Below, piece by piece: positions 25,501-37,700 of a DNA stretch of 64,000 nt. Source of the DNA: Acanthaster planci (Eukaryota; Echinodermata; Asteroidea; Valvatida; Acanthasteridae); NCBI RefSeq assembly GCF_001949145.1, contig NW_019091402.1:757727-821726 (forward strand), given 5' to 3'. The notes beneath the pieces were generated by a model. It saw only the letters and a list, made by a program, of their open reading frames with translations. It did no database searches and had not been told where the DNA came from. The translations under genes and the position numbers were made by a program. Numbering within the stretch: position 1 is the first letter of the stretch; the number at the start of each line of letters is the position of its first letter.

Positions 25501-28413
25501 AGGCTCAAAAAAAAGGTGTCGTAGTGTGGTGGGGCAGACGCGGGCACAGGGTCCAGTGGTATGGGGAATGTATACAAGTGGAGCAGCAACTGGCCCACGA
25601 TGCTCTTGGGTTCAGCTTGACTGCTGAATCAAATGTTGTATTCAGAGACTGTGGAGTGGCGGTCGAAAAGCACCGACCGATGACGGAGGTGGGAGACTAG
25701 CGTGACCCGCCTCCGCCATGCGGTGGCGCCCTTCAGACTCACCGTAAAAAGTGCAGACTCTACCTAGGGAGATACCACTAACAGCGGTCCAACAACAGTC
25801 TACCCGGAGGTGGGGTTTCTTTATACACAGAAAAAGGAGAAACTAGCACAAATGATGGGCTATACATGTAATAATTTCACATCTAAGCTCCCTACAGTAG
25901 GTCAATCAAGAACATCAACGTAGGCTCATGAGGCCTGTCCCCCTCATGTGCACTGAACCTGTTCCGAACTGGTGTGACGTCAGGTGCTGTGTTCTCCAAT
26001 GACTTCATCATTTTTAAAATACCGAACTGGTTCATTCTCAGCAATGCCACATAGACTAGCTTTTTCAACGCTGCAAAATCTTCACAGGTCTCCTGGTGAA
26101 ACTTAAAAGACCTGGCTTGTGGCTCGACAAGGATACATTTCATTGGCCAAAAGCTGGCAAATTCTACAAACAGTGAGTTATCCAATCACCTTTCCAGAAG
26201 CATTTTAATCCGTGCGTAGTTGCTCTTGGCGTCAACATGAGGACTGATCGTCATGATACGACAGCTAGGCATGGCATCGAGAATCCTCTTGAATTCTGCA
26301 ATCGGCATTTCGTTATCCCCGACCGGCAGGCCGCCAAAGTCATTGACTATCGGTCCCTGAAAAAGAGTTCAAATTGTCCCCTTGGTGTTTTTGTAACAAA
26401 TGCCAAAGAGAAGCAGAAATCACTCAGCCTTTAAAAATCAAACATATTTGAAATCTGGACGAATCTTAATTTAAGGATCAAAACTCCAGAAATCTGGAAA
26501 AATCCTCAGAATTGTATCCAACAGGAAAATGAAAATAGAAAGAAATCTTGAGCAGGAGTCGAATGAGTTCATACCGACCTACAGTAGTCTAATGCTGCTG
26601 AACCGGGATAAAGTACATGTAATGTGATAAGGTCTCATCAAGACAGTATAAAGGTTTTCAACTTCTTTAGCTTATTTGTACTTTTTGAAGATTAAATGTA
26701 CCTCAAATCTCAAAAAAATTATCATTTAGATGATAACAGCAAAGCAACAAAATGAAAAAGTTTGAAATCCTGTTCCATTGCTGACCTCGGCATGGATACC
26801 TTCACAAGTTGACCCCTGACCCGTCTCCCCCACGATGCCCTCCAGGATTTTCAGCGTGTTGTAGACCGAGGGCGCCTCAAGGTCTTTAGGGAAAACCATC
26901 GAAGCGAGGAATGAGGTGACACCATACCTGACAAGGCGTGTCTGCGTGTGAGCTGCAAATGAATGCATCAATATCATTGATTTGAAGGGCTAACAAGTTT
27001 GAAGAAAAACTAAAAAAAACTATGACGACTTAAAAATGCATCTTTGTTGTATTTTCACAATTTCTGTCTGAGTACCTGGGTTGCTCCAAAACTGTACTAA
27101 GTCATCTGCTCCGCCTGTGGACATAGAACCAAACAAAACAATCTGTTCTGACATTGACTGGTGATGCGGTGTTTCGTACTTAACTGGTAAAAGGCATGGG
27201 TCATTCTATAAATTCAGGGTCCAAAAGTGTGACATTTTTTACTCCTTGTTACACCTGACTTGTGTAATTTGACATGAAAATATCGCTGAAATTGATTTCA
27301 AACTATCTCAATTTGTTTGGCAGGAAATTTGCATTAATTCGTCACTCTTGTAAATTAAAGAATGTGTTCTGAACTTCTAAAATCATGTCAGATGTGACAG
27401 AGACACAAGAAATTTGACCCCTAATTTACAGAGTGACCGATATGAGAGTGTACATAAACTTCGGCAGTAGTAGGTGGAAAGGCTTGCGGTAGCGCCATGC
27501 AAAGGAATATACCTCTTATGAGTATGTGTGGTTATACTCCAGGTTCTGTTCAGAACCACACATACACTGTACATGTACTCATTAGAGATATATTCCTTCG
27601 CACGGCGCTACCCCCAGGCTTTCCACCTATTGCTGTCTTTCACCATAAATAGCCTGAAATTCCAACTTCTGCAGTCTTACTTCTGTTTAATATTTTGTAT
27701 ATGACTTTCACTGATGAGCACTGAAAATCCAGAAATCTAGGAAGATTATAGTTACCCCTCATAAAAAAAGGAAAAATTTCCTTACCCCTCAGAAATGTTT
27801 TAGCCTGTTTGGCAAAGAATGACCATTTTTCAACTTAATTCCTATTCACTATGTTCACTCAAAGGGCTCACCTAGTCCATGGTGGTGTATGTCAACAAAG
27901 CCAGGAGTCACAATATCTGCATAATAATGTGTCTTGGCGCTCTTCACGAGATCAGCCTCCTGATCAAGAATTGCTGACAGCAAAAACCAGTTTCACTCAT
28001 GAGTCACTGAGCAAATATGCTGAAGGATCCATGAATAATAAGCTTTTTCTTTTATAACATGTTCAAATTTGACAGTATTTCATTTTTCGACCACAGGGGT
28101 TTGCTTCATTTCCTTCGATCTGCCTTTTTTTTTTGCCATTTCTTGGCTACAATTGTTACAAGAAGTAAGAATTTTGGAAAACAATAAGTGACAATAAGTG
28201 ACAACAAAGTGACAAGTGAAGGTAAAGACTTGAAAACGCAAGGGGGCGCCCTAACACGTAACCACTGCGTTGCGCTGGCGTACACTGGGTTAAGTTCTCA
28301 CCTGCTATCTTGCCGTCTTCGACAATAACATGAATTTTTCCGTCAAGTGTTTCCCCATCTGGTAGGGCTAGCTGTTTGCACGTTATGCAAACAAAGTCAT
28401 CGTCCATTTCCAA
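22517..28413 (-). CDS. NagA-type amidohydrolase (putative GlcNAc-6-phosphate deacetylase-like), complete
   Basis: Ten exons in transcript order: 28413-28302, 27973-27872, 27114-27076, 26952-26786, 26356-26190, 25392-25264, 24984-24877, 24241-24123, 23466-23310, 22652-22517 (stop TGA). They total 1236 nt, 411 aa, with phases consistent throughout. Seen: metal site TPGFVDIHHHGLGG; EGIHAEGP, matching the HLEGP glutamate of NagA; ALGHD; HITHLFNVCSFHHR, matching THLxNAMxxFHHR; SDCTAEA, the likely catalytic Asp; GTTTLAGS; and C-terminal VGNRADLLLFDDD. These order as in the NagA/amidohydrolase fold. Known: NagA removes the acetyl group of N-acetylglucosamine-6-phosphate. It differs from animal AMDHD2, which lacks the HxH motif, so substrate is uncertain. 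Divergent neighbour of FAM91A1. Confidence 0.85.
22690..22930 (+). repeat. tRNA-derived SINE fragment, second family
   Basis: Has tRNA-like ttagcatggttggccagag, agcactcgcctctcac and a B-box-like gggtttgattcc, then a tail with tctctgggatctccggtttg. It lies in the last intron of the amidohydrolase gene. Confidence 0.55.
23890..24080 (+). repeat. Degenerate 12-bp repeat array, copy 1
   Basis: Diverged copies of a unit like accagtcacaag (cttccacaag, ggtcacaagtcc, accagtcgtaag), followed by gcaacgacaaaagaac. The same unit and flank occur at 44500-44790, so the two share an origin. It lies in an amidohydrolase intron. Confidence 0.5.
27199..27438. repeat. MITE-like element, family 2
   Basis: Left end gggtcattctataaattcag and right end, inverted, ggtcactctgtaaattaggg; both continue with similar gtgtgaca/tgtcac motifs inside. 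About 240 bp with no coding capacity. It is intronic in the amidohydrolase gene. Confidence 0.65.
27462..27635. repeat. MITE-like hairpin, family 3
   Basis: Arms of about 60 bp: cggcagtagtaggtggaaag continuing through ggtagcgccatgc and ggaatatac, and the inverted partner ending aggctttccacctattgctg. The centre is about 55 bp. It sits 23 bp from the family 2 element, so one may have inserted next to the other. Confidence 0.75.
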
Positions 28414-28714
28414 TTTTGAAAGAATAAAGCAGACAGGCCCCTAGTTGAAAAATTCTTGAGTTACCGTTCACTCATCATATGTCATGTGTGCGCAGTCGGA
28501 GACTGTTATTACTGCGTGACCTTTGACATGAACATTTTTCGGATCTCAATTCATGCTCCACCTGCACCGCGCCTGTGCGCGAATTGACAACGGCATAAAA
28601 TCTATCCGAAGCAGAAATCAATAAGTAGATTCGTGGTTGATTTCTTGGCGAGACAGAAGGTGTGGATTTTCTCGTCAAATTTGGCTGTTCAGCCAACAGC
28701 ATTCCCTCCACAAC
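28414..28714. promoter_or_regulatory. Shared divergent promoter of the amidohydrolase and FAM91A1
   Basis: Only 301 bp separate the two start codons, which face away from each other, so both 5' UTRs and core promoters must lie here unless upstream noncoding exons exist. It contains a GC-rich patch (ctgcaccgcgcctgtgcgcg) and tgacctttgacat at 28517-28529, which resembles an inverted DR1 nuclear receptor site. No TATA box stands out. Use of the sites is inference. Confidence 0.5.
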
Positions 28715-31700
28715 ATGAATGCGGAGGTGGAATTCCACATCAGGAATAATTACCCGTGGTCAAAGTTACCAGCAAACGTCAAGCAGGTAATTGCATTTCG
28801 AAAAATTTGGTTTCGTCAGCCATTTTTGCGTTTTTGACATTTTTCATGCAGACATGGCAGAAAGAATCGTCCGCAACACTATGTACATGATGTAGCTAGA
28901 CGTCATCTTGTTACAACTTACACATAGGTGTGTGTTATGTCAAACAATTGTGCAGAATTATGAAGATTTTCTCAAAGTCATTTTGTCATCATGCAATCAT
29001 ACACGTATACGTCATGGGCGTTGAGATTTTTATTTAGCCTTACGTCAAGCTACATGTATTTTTCCCAGAATGAGTTCCATATAATATTATGGACAACACT
29101 TTATGCCCCTGCGCACAAACCTAGGAAACTTGTTTCTTAGAGTTTTCTAAGTAAATGCTTTGGAATTTTCCTTGCTAAATTTCACTTTTTGGGACATGTT
29201 ATCTCTTTCTGAGGGCTGCTAGGCCTATAATATTTTAAGGAAAAATTGGTGTTGTTTGTACATGTATATGGAATTCTTTTCTCTTTCTCTTTTCATCAGT
29301 GTTTAAATTAAACTTTAATGTTATTGCTAATGTTAGATATTAAGTAAGTAGTAACTGAATGCATGATGAGTGATAACGTACATTTATTCATGTCTTATGC
29401 TTTTCTGTTTCTAAAAACTGCAGCTGAAATAATCACTTAGGCCTATGTGCTTATTTTCCCAAACAATTGCCATTACAATCTCTAAATGTACCACATAGTT
29501 TAGTCAATTAAGTTGATTTACAAGATATTAGTGGAATCAGAAGAACAGTGAGGAGGAAAGTTTGCCTTAAAGTCTAACAATATTCACTGCTTGTTTTCAC
29601 TGATGAAAAATTCATAAAAAGTCTCCTTTTTGATGATGTAAAATACATGTGCCACCTCAAAACTGAGGGCAAGGGAATTGTATTTAATCTATTATGTGTT
29701 GTTCTGGTTGAAGTTTAGTGTGGCAGGTTGTCGTTAAATGAATAGCAAACGGTTCGTCCTATCCTTTTTGGCTTTGGAAAAATGAAAAATATAAGAGTGT
29801 AATTTTGTTTCTATGAAATTTCACCCTTTTGTGGCAGATATTGGGACAATCACAGAAAGAGTATGAAAAGCTGGTCGTTAATTTTAGCGTCAAGAACCAG
29901 CTGCGGTATAAAGGCAACCTTGGTAGGTGAATTCCTTTAAATATCTGAAAAGTTTCCTTTGAAAGTGAAAGTTAAATTGGAATTCTAGATTTAAACTTCT
30001 CTTGAAAGTAAAAGAAAATGCAATCTTGCAAGTTGTTTTTATTATTAAAATATATGACTGAAATTCGCGTGATCACTTAAGAAGCAAATTCCGAATCCAC
30101 AAGATAATTCTGTCAGCCACGTTTAAGCTCTCACATATGAGGACATGTATTATTGAGTGACAGAACAAATGTGCGCTTGACATATACCCCACCTTCTCAA
30201 AAAAGATACCGATTCCCTGAGGTTTTGTTTTTCCTGAACGGCATTGATGTATTTTGTTCATGTTCATTTATTTCCACAGTTTAGCATACACACGATCTCA
30301 ATTTTCAAACAATATATTTGACGCGGGGGGAAAGCCGTGGAGGTACCCACTAAAAAGCGAAGCTTATGTATTACTATACATAATATTAATTACTATGTTG
30401 CAAATTTGTTCCAACAGTGCGCACCGTGCGACGAGATGAGAAGAAATACTATGAAGAACTCCTGAAGTACAGCGCCGATCACCTGATGCTGTACCCTTAC
30501 CATCTGTCAGACATCATGGTCAAGGGGCTTCGAAACACACCCTTTGCCTATTACTTGAGGATGATGCACAGCATTATGTCTGGGGAGAAGAGCTATGATT
30601 CTTTACCCAACTTCACCGCTGCCGATTGTGAGTCCATAAAGGACGTTCCTCTTTTGCTTGGAACCCTCCTCAATCCTACAAAATTCTTCAATTCAACTTC
30701 CAAGGGGCATCGAACCTACATTTAAAGTAACAATGGTTTCCTCAATCCTACAAAATCCTCCGCTGTGTAGGAAACCATTGGTGCCTTATTTGTGTTTGAA
30801 CTTTCAAGGGCACGAAGGCTTTGTGCTATTAAATTAGCAGTGGCTGGCTTTTCCATCCTCAATCCTGCAAAATCCTCCGATGTTTCATGGTGGGTTTTCC
30901 ATGATTGGCAGCTGTTTCCCAAAACTTTACGTAATGGTGTTATCTCACTTAAGCAATAAAGAATGACAAGTTTTGTAAAAGTTACAGTATAACTTTCCCC
31001 AAACTGATTTTGACTTATATACAACATTGGAAGACAAAGGCAACACACTTTGAAATTCCTGACCTTTTTTCTCTTTTATTTAGGTTTACGACTCCTGGGC
31101 ATCGGGCGCAACCAGTACATAGATATCATGAACCAGTGTAGGTCATCTAAGGTAAGAAATATCTGAAATATTTCTGAACTCCCTGCCACAATTTCAGATA
31201 GATGCCTGCTGTGACAAAAGCCTTGTGCCAGCAATCTTGGCTATTTGGTCTCTGACTGTCTGTTATCTTTCATTCTGCAATGCATTCTGAAATCCTGCTG
31301 CTTCAGTGGTTTACAAGTTTATCGGCCCGTGAAAGAAGGCGCTGTTTTTGAATTGGAGAATCTGCCCCGAGCTGAAGTGCGCCCCCAATCGGCGAAAGGA
31401 AGACAGATGGTTAAAACCAGGTTCTTGCACGTGGTCTGCGTTTACTCAAACACCATACGCTCTGGACTTTGTTGCGCATACTCAGCGTGCTCTGTGTCAA
31501 ACGCGTATAAACTTGCGCCCCTACATGGTGAGTTGGTACCAAAAGGACTGTCAATTACATTTAAAAAGCACGCCCTCGTTTGCTCTGCTCGGAGTGGATA
31601 TATCGCAGTTCTTTTAATCCAAGGAAATGTTATGCTGTTCAGCTTCCATGCCTTGCTACAGCCGTGAGCACTTAGTTCTTTATTAACTCTTTCTTGCCGT

Positions 31701-34700
31701 TTCCTGCATACGCAGGTTTTCTGCCTCGGCTTTGCAAAACAGTTGAGGTGATTCATTTTTACTCGGCAAGGTCTCTGGCTTGGATCTGCACTTGTCTGTT
31801 GGTTGGTCGGTTGGTCGGTCTGCTTGTCTGAATGCATCTGTTTCTTCGTTGGTTCTCATTCTTATGCTTAACATACCTATTGCACTGCTTTACAGCCATC
31901 TCTCAGTCGAAGTGGGAGCTTCAATGTAAGTCCGCCCTCTTAAATGTGCCTTGCCACGCCTCTCTGTAAATCAGACTCTTGTGTAACATTGCATGCTGTG
32001 CTGTAAGCAATGTAGATGGTGCTTTGGTAGCAACAAATGTGCAACGCGATTCACCATATTGGGCACTGAAGTTGGACACTTATTCTCAAGGCATTTTGAA
32101 AGAGATTGTCAATACAGCTTCAACACGAAACTGCATTTGAATAGTAAGCACCATGAATTCTGAGTGTGCAGATACAATAGTTTCCTGGGTTTCATGGCTG
32201 AGGGAAAACTGTGGTTTTTTTTCCCCCTAGCTATTGCAGGTTTCTGCTTCACTGCCCATTCATGATGAACAATGGGATGTTTTTTTTTGTAAGTCATTTG
32301 TGTTTATTAGACCAGTCAAAAATTTTGGTTTTCTCATTTTGAGTGTTTAGAGAGTGGATATTATTTTACTAGTTTACATGTATAACTGTTTTATGGCTTC
32401 AGATTATCACGTCTATTGTGATAAAGATTGGTTAGAAATTATGGCATCATTCCGTCTACTTGTTCATGTTCAGTGAAGTTGTGTCTCGAGAATGTATGGG
32501 CACGTTTGTGTTATGCATGCTTTGTATGAAGTCATGTGAACATTAAGATTTATTGGCTAAATTTTGTGGGTTTATGTGTGTGTGTCTGTTTTTTTCTTGA
32601 AGAAATTCTTCCGTCGCCGTCCGATCAAAGACCTCTTGCCGGTCAAGCCGGTCGACAGTGTCATCCTGGAACCGTGGTGGATTGTGCAAGCCGGGTACAT
32701 CACGGAGGACGACATCAAGGTAGGCAGAGCAGACGTTGATTCTTACGTGGGTCTTCAGGATCCGCTGTTTTGGATTTATCGTGAATGGTTCATTGGGTTT
32801 GTCGGTTGGAAAATGTTGAGGTTTTCATCTTGTGTCTTCACATTACTTTCCCAGAACAGGGTTTAATACTCCCTATAAGTTTTTCCCTTGGATATTTGAA
32901 ACTCTGCTGTGCTGTGCTACCTAAAGTCTGTTCCAGTTCAATATGGCTCATCAGGCTTGTTTTACCTCCGATTTCCTTGACATGAAATGACTAAGAATAT
33001 GTCTATCCCCCCGTCCCCCAGATGGGATGCCAGTCCATCGCAGGTTGCTACCAGCTAATGCTGGTACCCATTTGTTCTCTTTGGTGGAGAGAGGCAAGTT
33101 ACGGTAAAGTGGCTTGCCTAGGAACACAACCTGTCGCCAGCAGCTGGATTTGAACCCCTGACCCTCTGATCAGGAGTCACAACCTCTAACCACGTGGTCA
33201 CGTTCCCCTTTTTGGGATAATGACGGGATCATTAATTTCATGAAAGTGCGTGCATTACTATGGAAATCGTTCTGTACGATTCTTGTTCCATTCTTCACAG
33301 GCGGTATCCATTTCAGAGAAAAACACCATCGATAAGATCATCGATGTAGGCGCCCAACTAGCGGGAACCTTGGATTACTACATTGCACATAGTTAGTACA
33401 GAAAAATGAATAATCAAGAAAATTCATATTTTTACGCATATCTGCTTTTAACAAAAGTATTTTGTTCAGTGACTTTTTATTTATTTTTGCTTTTGTAAGC
33501 CAAACAAGTTGGAATAAAAGATAAACTAATATGTATCGGTGTCCTGAAAGTTTTGTCAACATTTCCCTCCAGATTTTGTCAAGTAGCAGTTTTTCACATA
33601 TTTGCTTATTCCTAGAACTGTACACAAAAGGCCTTGTTTACATGGATGTGCCTATTGAAGATGACGACTGTATCATTGGTAAGTTCTCACAACATTTGAA
33701 GCATACAGCATGCTTCTTTCAAAAACCGTTGTTTTCCTATTGTGTTTCAAAGATTGCATTTTCAAATTCCACACCAGTCAAATTGTTTTGTTCATCTTTA
33801 AAATCATTTTGTAACCAGCTAGTCAGTTTCCCGATTTGGTTTATTCAACAACCGCTTTTCAAGAAAGAGAAATTTAGTTACTTCAAAAAGATGTCATGGT
33901 ATTTCAAACGTTGATTTATCACTTTAACTTCATGGTCCTAACGTTGTTGTCGTCCCCAGTTCCCCCACTGGAAGGATTTGTCATGAATCGCCTTCAAGGT
34001 GACTACTTCGAGACGCTCTTGTACAAGATCTTTGTGTCGATAGACGAGCATACCACCGTGGCTGAGGTAATGCTATGCACATACCTTGTCAAAATAACCT
34101 TACCCTCAAAATATCAATTACCTGTAACTTGTGGCCTGGGCCCAATTCACTTACCGATCCAAAATAATGTGTTGCTTTGTAAATTTTAAATCATGTACAC
34201 GTAGTTGAGGATCTTTTACAAGAATGCCAAAAAAGTTTCGATTTAAAAAAATTTTTTTTTTCTGGTTTTTCTTTCCTGGTCAGATGTTGTTTTGATATTA
34301 TGGTGTTGTTTTCCTTCTACATTACATCATGAAAAACTTCATCGAAATGATGGTTTTTTTCGAGACAAAATCAATCCCTTTTTAACCTCTCAACCTGTGT
34401 CCTAGTTTTGTTCTTTTCCTTCAGACTTTCATTCATAAGATCATTCAGTATTCGATTGATTGTCCTTTTCCTGGTAGCTATCCAATGTTCTCCAGATCGA
34501 TCTCCAGCTGGTCAAGAACGCTGTCTCCATGTATTGCCGCTTGGGTTTTGCCAGGAGGAAGGGTCAAGAACTAGACCCCGAGGCCTTGCATCCGTCGTGG
34601 CAGGACGCAGAACAAAACACTTCCAAAAAGTAAGCCTTTCACTCAACTGAGCCAGAAAATATACTTTGTAAGAATGTGTACTCTACATGTACATGTAGGC

Positions 34701-37700
34701 CCCTACCCCTTTCTTTTGAAGGGGGAAGGGCTAAATGTCTTTTCCTTGCCGCTGTCCAAAATCAACCTTTATGAAAGTGAAGAACTTTTGGGTGGAGTGC
34801 ATGTGCTGTGCTTGTGCAGGGGGAGGGGCTGAATAACTGTAAAGAAAGGGGGCAAGCCTACCTTCCTCCATGTTCTTCAATTGCTTTCCAACCTACGTCA
34901 ATTTTCATTGCGTCTAATGAACTGGTTTACCTTTACCAATTGGCCTTGTATTTGATGAAGTATTTGATGTTATTTCAGGTGCCAATTACTATCTTTTCCC
35001 CTTTCCTTACTAATTTCTACTCGTAAGTGGAAAGAGGCACATGCTGGTATTAGTAAAGTGACTTGCCTAAGGTCACAACATGTTACCACCTGCTGCATTT
35101 GAACCCCCAACCCTCAGTTTGGAAGTTGCAAACTCTAACATAGTATTCTATAATTTTCTCAACATCCTCAACCAGGTTTTCTGACTTTTTTTTCGGTAGG
35201 GCCATCAGCGATGACCTCCTCCTGATTGACTGGAGCTCCACCCCCCAAGAGGCCAAGGTCTCCCCCACAGACAGCCAGACAGCCATCTCGGACTCGGCCA
35301 GCATCGAGGACTCGGAGACCTCATCATCTGGGATCATCAGCAGCGTGGGGTCGGGCCACAGCAAGCGCATCGCGTTCCTCTTCGACTCAACGCTGACGGC
35401 GTTCCTGATGATGGGCAACTTGTCACCGGTGAGCCGATCGTCGTCCCAGTCATCTGGCTACGGCTGAATGTAACACTGGCCCCTATGGGAGCCCCTAAGT
35501 AGCGGCTACAATGACTGCCATAGACAGCCATTTTACTCCTAGCCATAGTCAGTTAACTCACTCTTAAACAAGAGGCTGGTTCATACTTCAAGCAAACATA
35601 AAAGCGAAGCGAATTTAACATACCCAAAACTTTTTCATCAAAATTCACTTTGAATTCAGTTTGAATGGGTTCAAAAATTCGCAGCAGAAATATTTGATCT
35701 GAGGTGACAATTTGGCATTTGGTTTCACATTTACGCCAATCATGAACTTTTTTCACCCACGTTCTTAAACCTTAAGGTTAAGGTGCAGGTATGTCCCATT
35801 CTTCTAGTTCAGCAAACAAGAGTGTGTGTATGGAACACGAAAAAATATACACCTTTTGAATTGTTTCAAATAAAGCAGCATACACGTATATTTTAACCCT
35901 AGGGTGTGTGCAAAGTCATATTAAAATTGGAGAATTCAGGGCTGTTAGGGTTAAGTTCCCTACTTAAAAAATTGCATTACTAACATTGTGTTTGCTTTCC
36001 TGAATATGGTGAACTGTCGAATTTGTTGGCGGATGTGGTCTTTTCATTAATTAGATTTTATGTGATTTTATGTTCTCTGAAATTTGCTTTTGAAATTGTG
36101 CTTCCTAAAGTTTGCATCTTGGTTCAGTGTCTGTTTGTTTAGGCATCATTGTGTGTCTGTGTGTTGATTATTTTCTTTTGATTTATTTACACCGTACAGT
36201 CCCTGGACGTTAATCTTTTTACGGTATGTAAATCAGGGAGTGCGCATGTAGAGAATACTCGCGCTTTGGTGATGGCTTCTGTCTTGGTACATGGGTGGTT
36301 TTTTTCCCCCCAAGACCGAGAATCATTCTTGATTTGCCCCTCTGCTCTGTCGCAATTCATGTGTTCATCTTCTCTTTCTCTAACATGAACCTGATGCCAT
36401 CAAAAGTTTAAGCACAAAGAATGCACCTTTGAGTTCCCTCAAAATTGCTAGGTTGTTAGCAGAAAAGTGTAGGTGCTTAGGAATACATGCTTTATATGCA
36501 AAGGCAAAAAAACTTAGCAAAGTAACGGCAAAAAAATAGTTGAGCGTAGCCTACCGTACCTTGTGTTGGTACACATGTACGCAGTCTGGTACACATGGTT
36601 TGACTGTGGCTCCTTCATTACTACGTGTATTTTCAAAACTGCACTTGGGGTATTATTGACAGATTCTGCACTCCATAGCACTGTGACCACAGAGCGGCAC
36701 TGCACAAAATGGATGGTGGTTGATAATCAACCATTATTGGAGGAATTTTCATGACTGCTTCAAAATCTGGGAGATTGAGGATTTAAATAAATAAAAATTT
36801 ATTGCATGTGATCAAAATCTTCGAGTAGTAACCGTGGCGTAGATACTTGGAATAATCATTTCGGGAATGAGCCAATTTCCTTCCCCTTTGCATTCCTGAT
36901 CATGCTCGTGAATTGAGAAAAAAATATGGTGACATTTCACAGTGCTTCCTTTGTTCCACTGTGAAAGATTTATGCACTGAAATTCCATAATCTCTGCTCA
37001 TGGTTAGCACAGTTGTGCGTTGAGTTATGTTTAATTGTTTGACTGTAGGGTTTGAAGAGTCATGCTGTGACGATGTTCGAGGTGGGCAAACTCTCGGATG
37101 AGTCTTTGGAGAGTTTCCTGATGGAGTTAGACAGAGTGAGTGCTGAGTGTTTTTGAGTTAGGGACTCATCGTGGATGCTCTGTGGAGTTTCCCAAAAGTA
37201 CCTCACAATGAGTGAAATTTACTTTAGCTTGAGCCTAGATGTGTAATTGTTTTGGAACCCACATTCTCCATGAAATGGTAAATTATCGGACAGATATTCA
37301 GCCAAGTTCACCTTTTCCATAAATTCACACTGAACGGCTTTGTTTCGGCTGCTTCTGCTATGCCATGAAACCTACCAGTATCAAGTGTTTTCTCACTAGC
37401 TCCAACAACTTACTTATTAAAAAGACCAGACATTTTCATATTGTAATGATGAATATTAGGGGGGTTTGCTGGTCCAGAGAAAAACAAAACAGGTCCATGT
37501 TTGAAAAATGAAAAGATGGATTTTGACTGTAAAAAACACAGTCTTTTGACATGAGGATTTCTACAAAGACAAAATTGAAATTGGTGTTTTGGTTATGATA
37601 AGTGATTCGGGGGCTCCAGCAGCTGCTATCCCAGTCTAATGTGTTTTCCATGCTTGAAGAAAAATTGGTCATTTTCTTGATTTCTTCGTCTTATAGGTGC

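Noticed and set aside
25368-25700. Plus-strand frame of 110 codons
   Set aside because: It overlaps an exon of the amidohydrolase on the other strand and continues into its intron without a family match.
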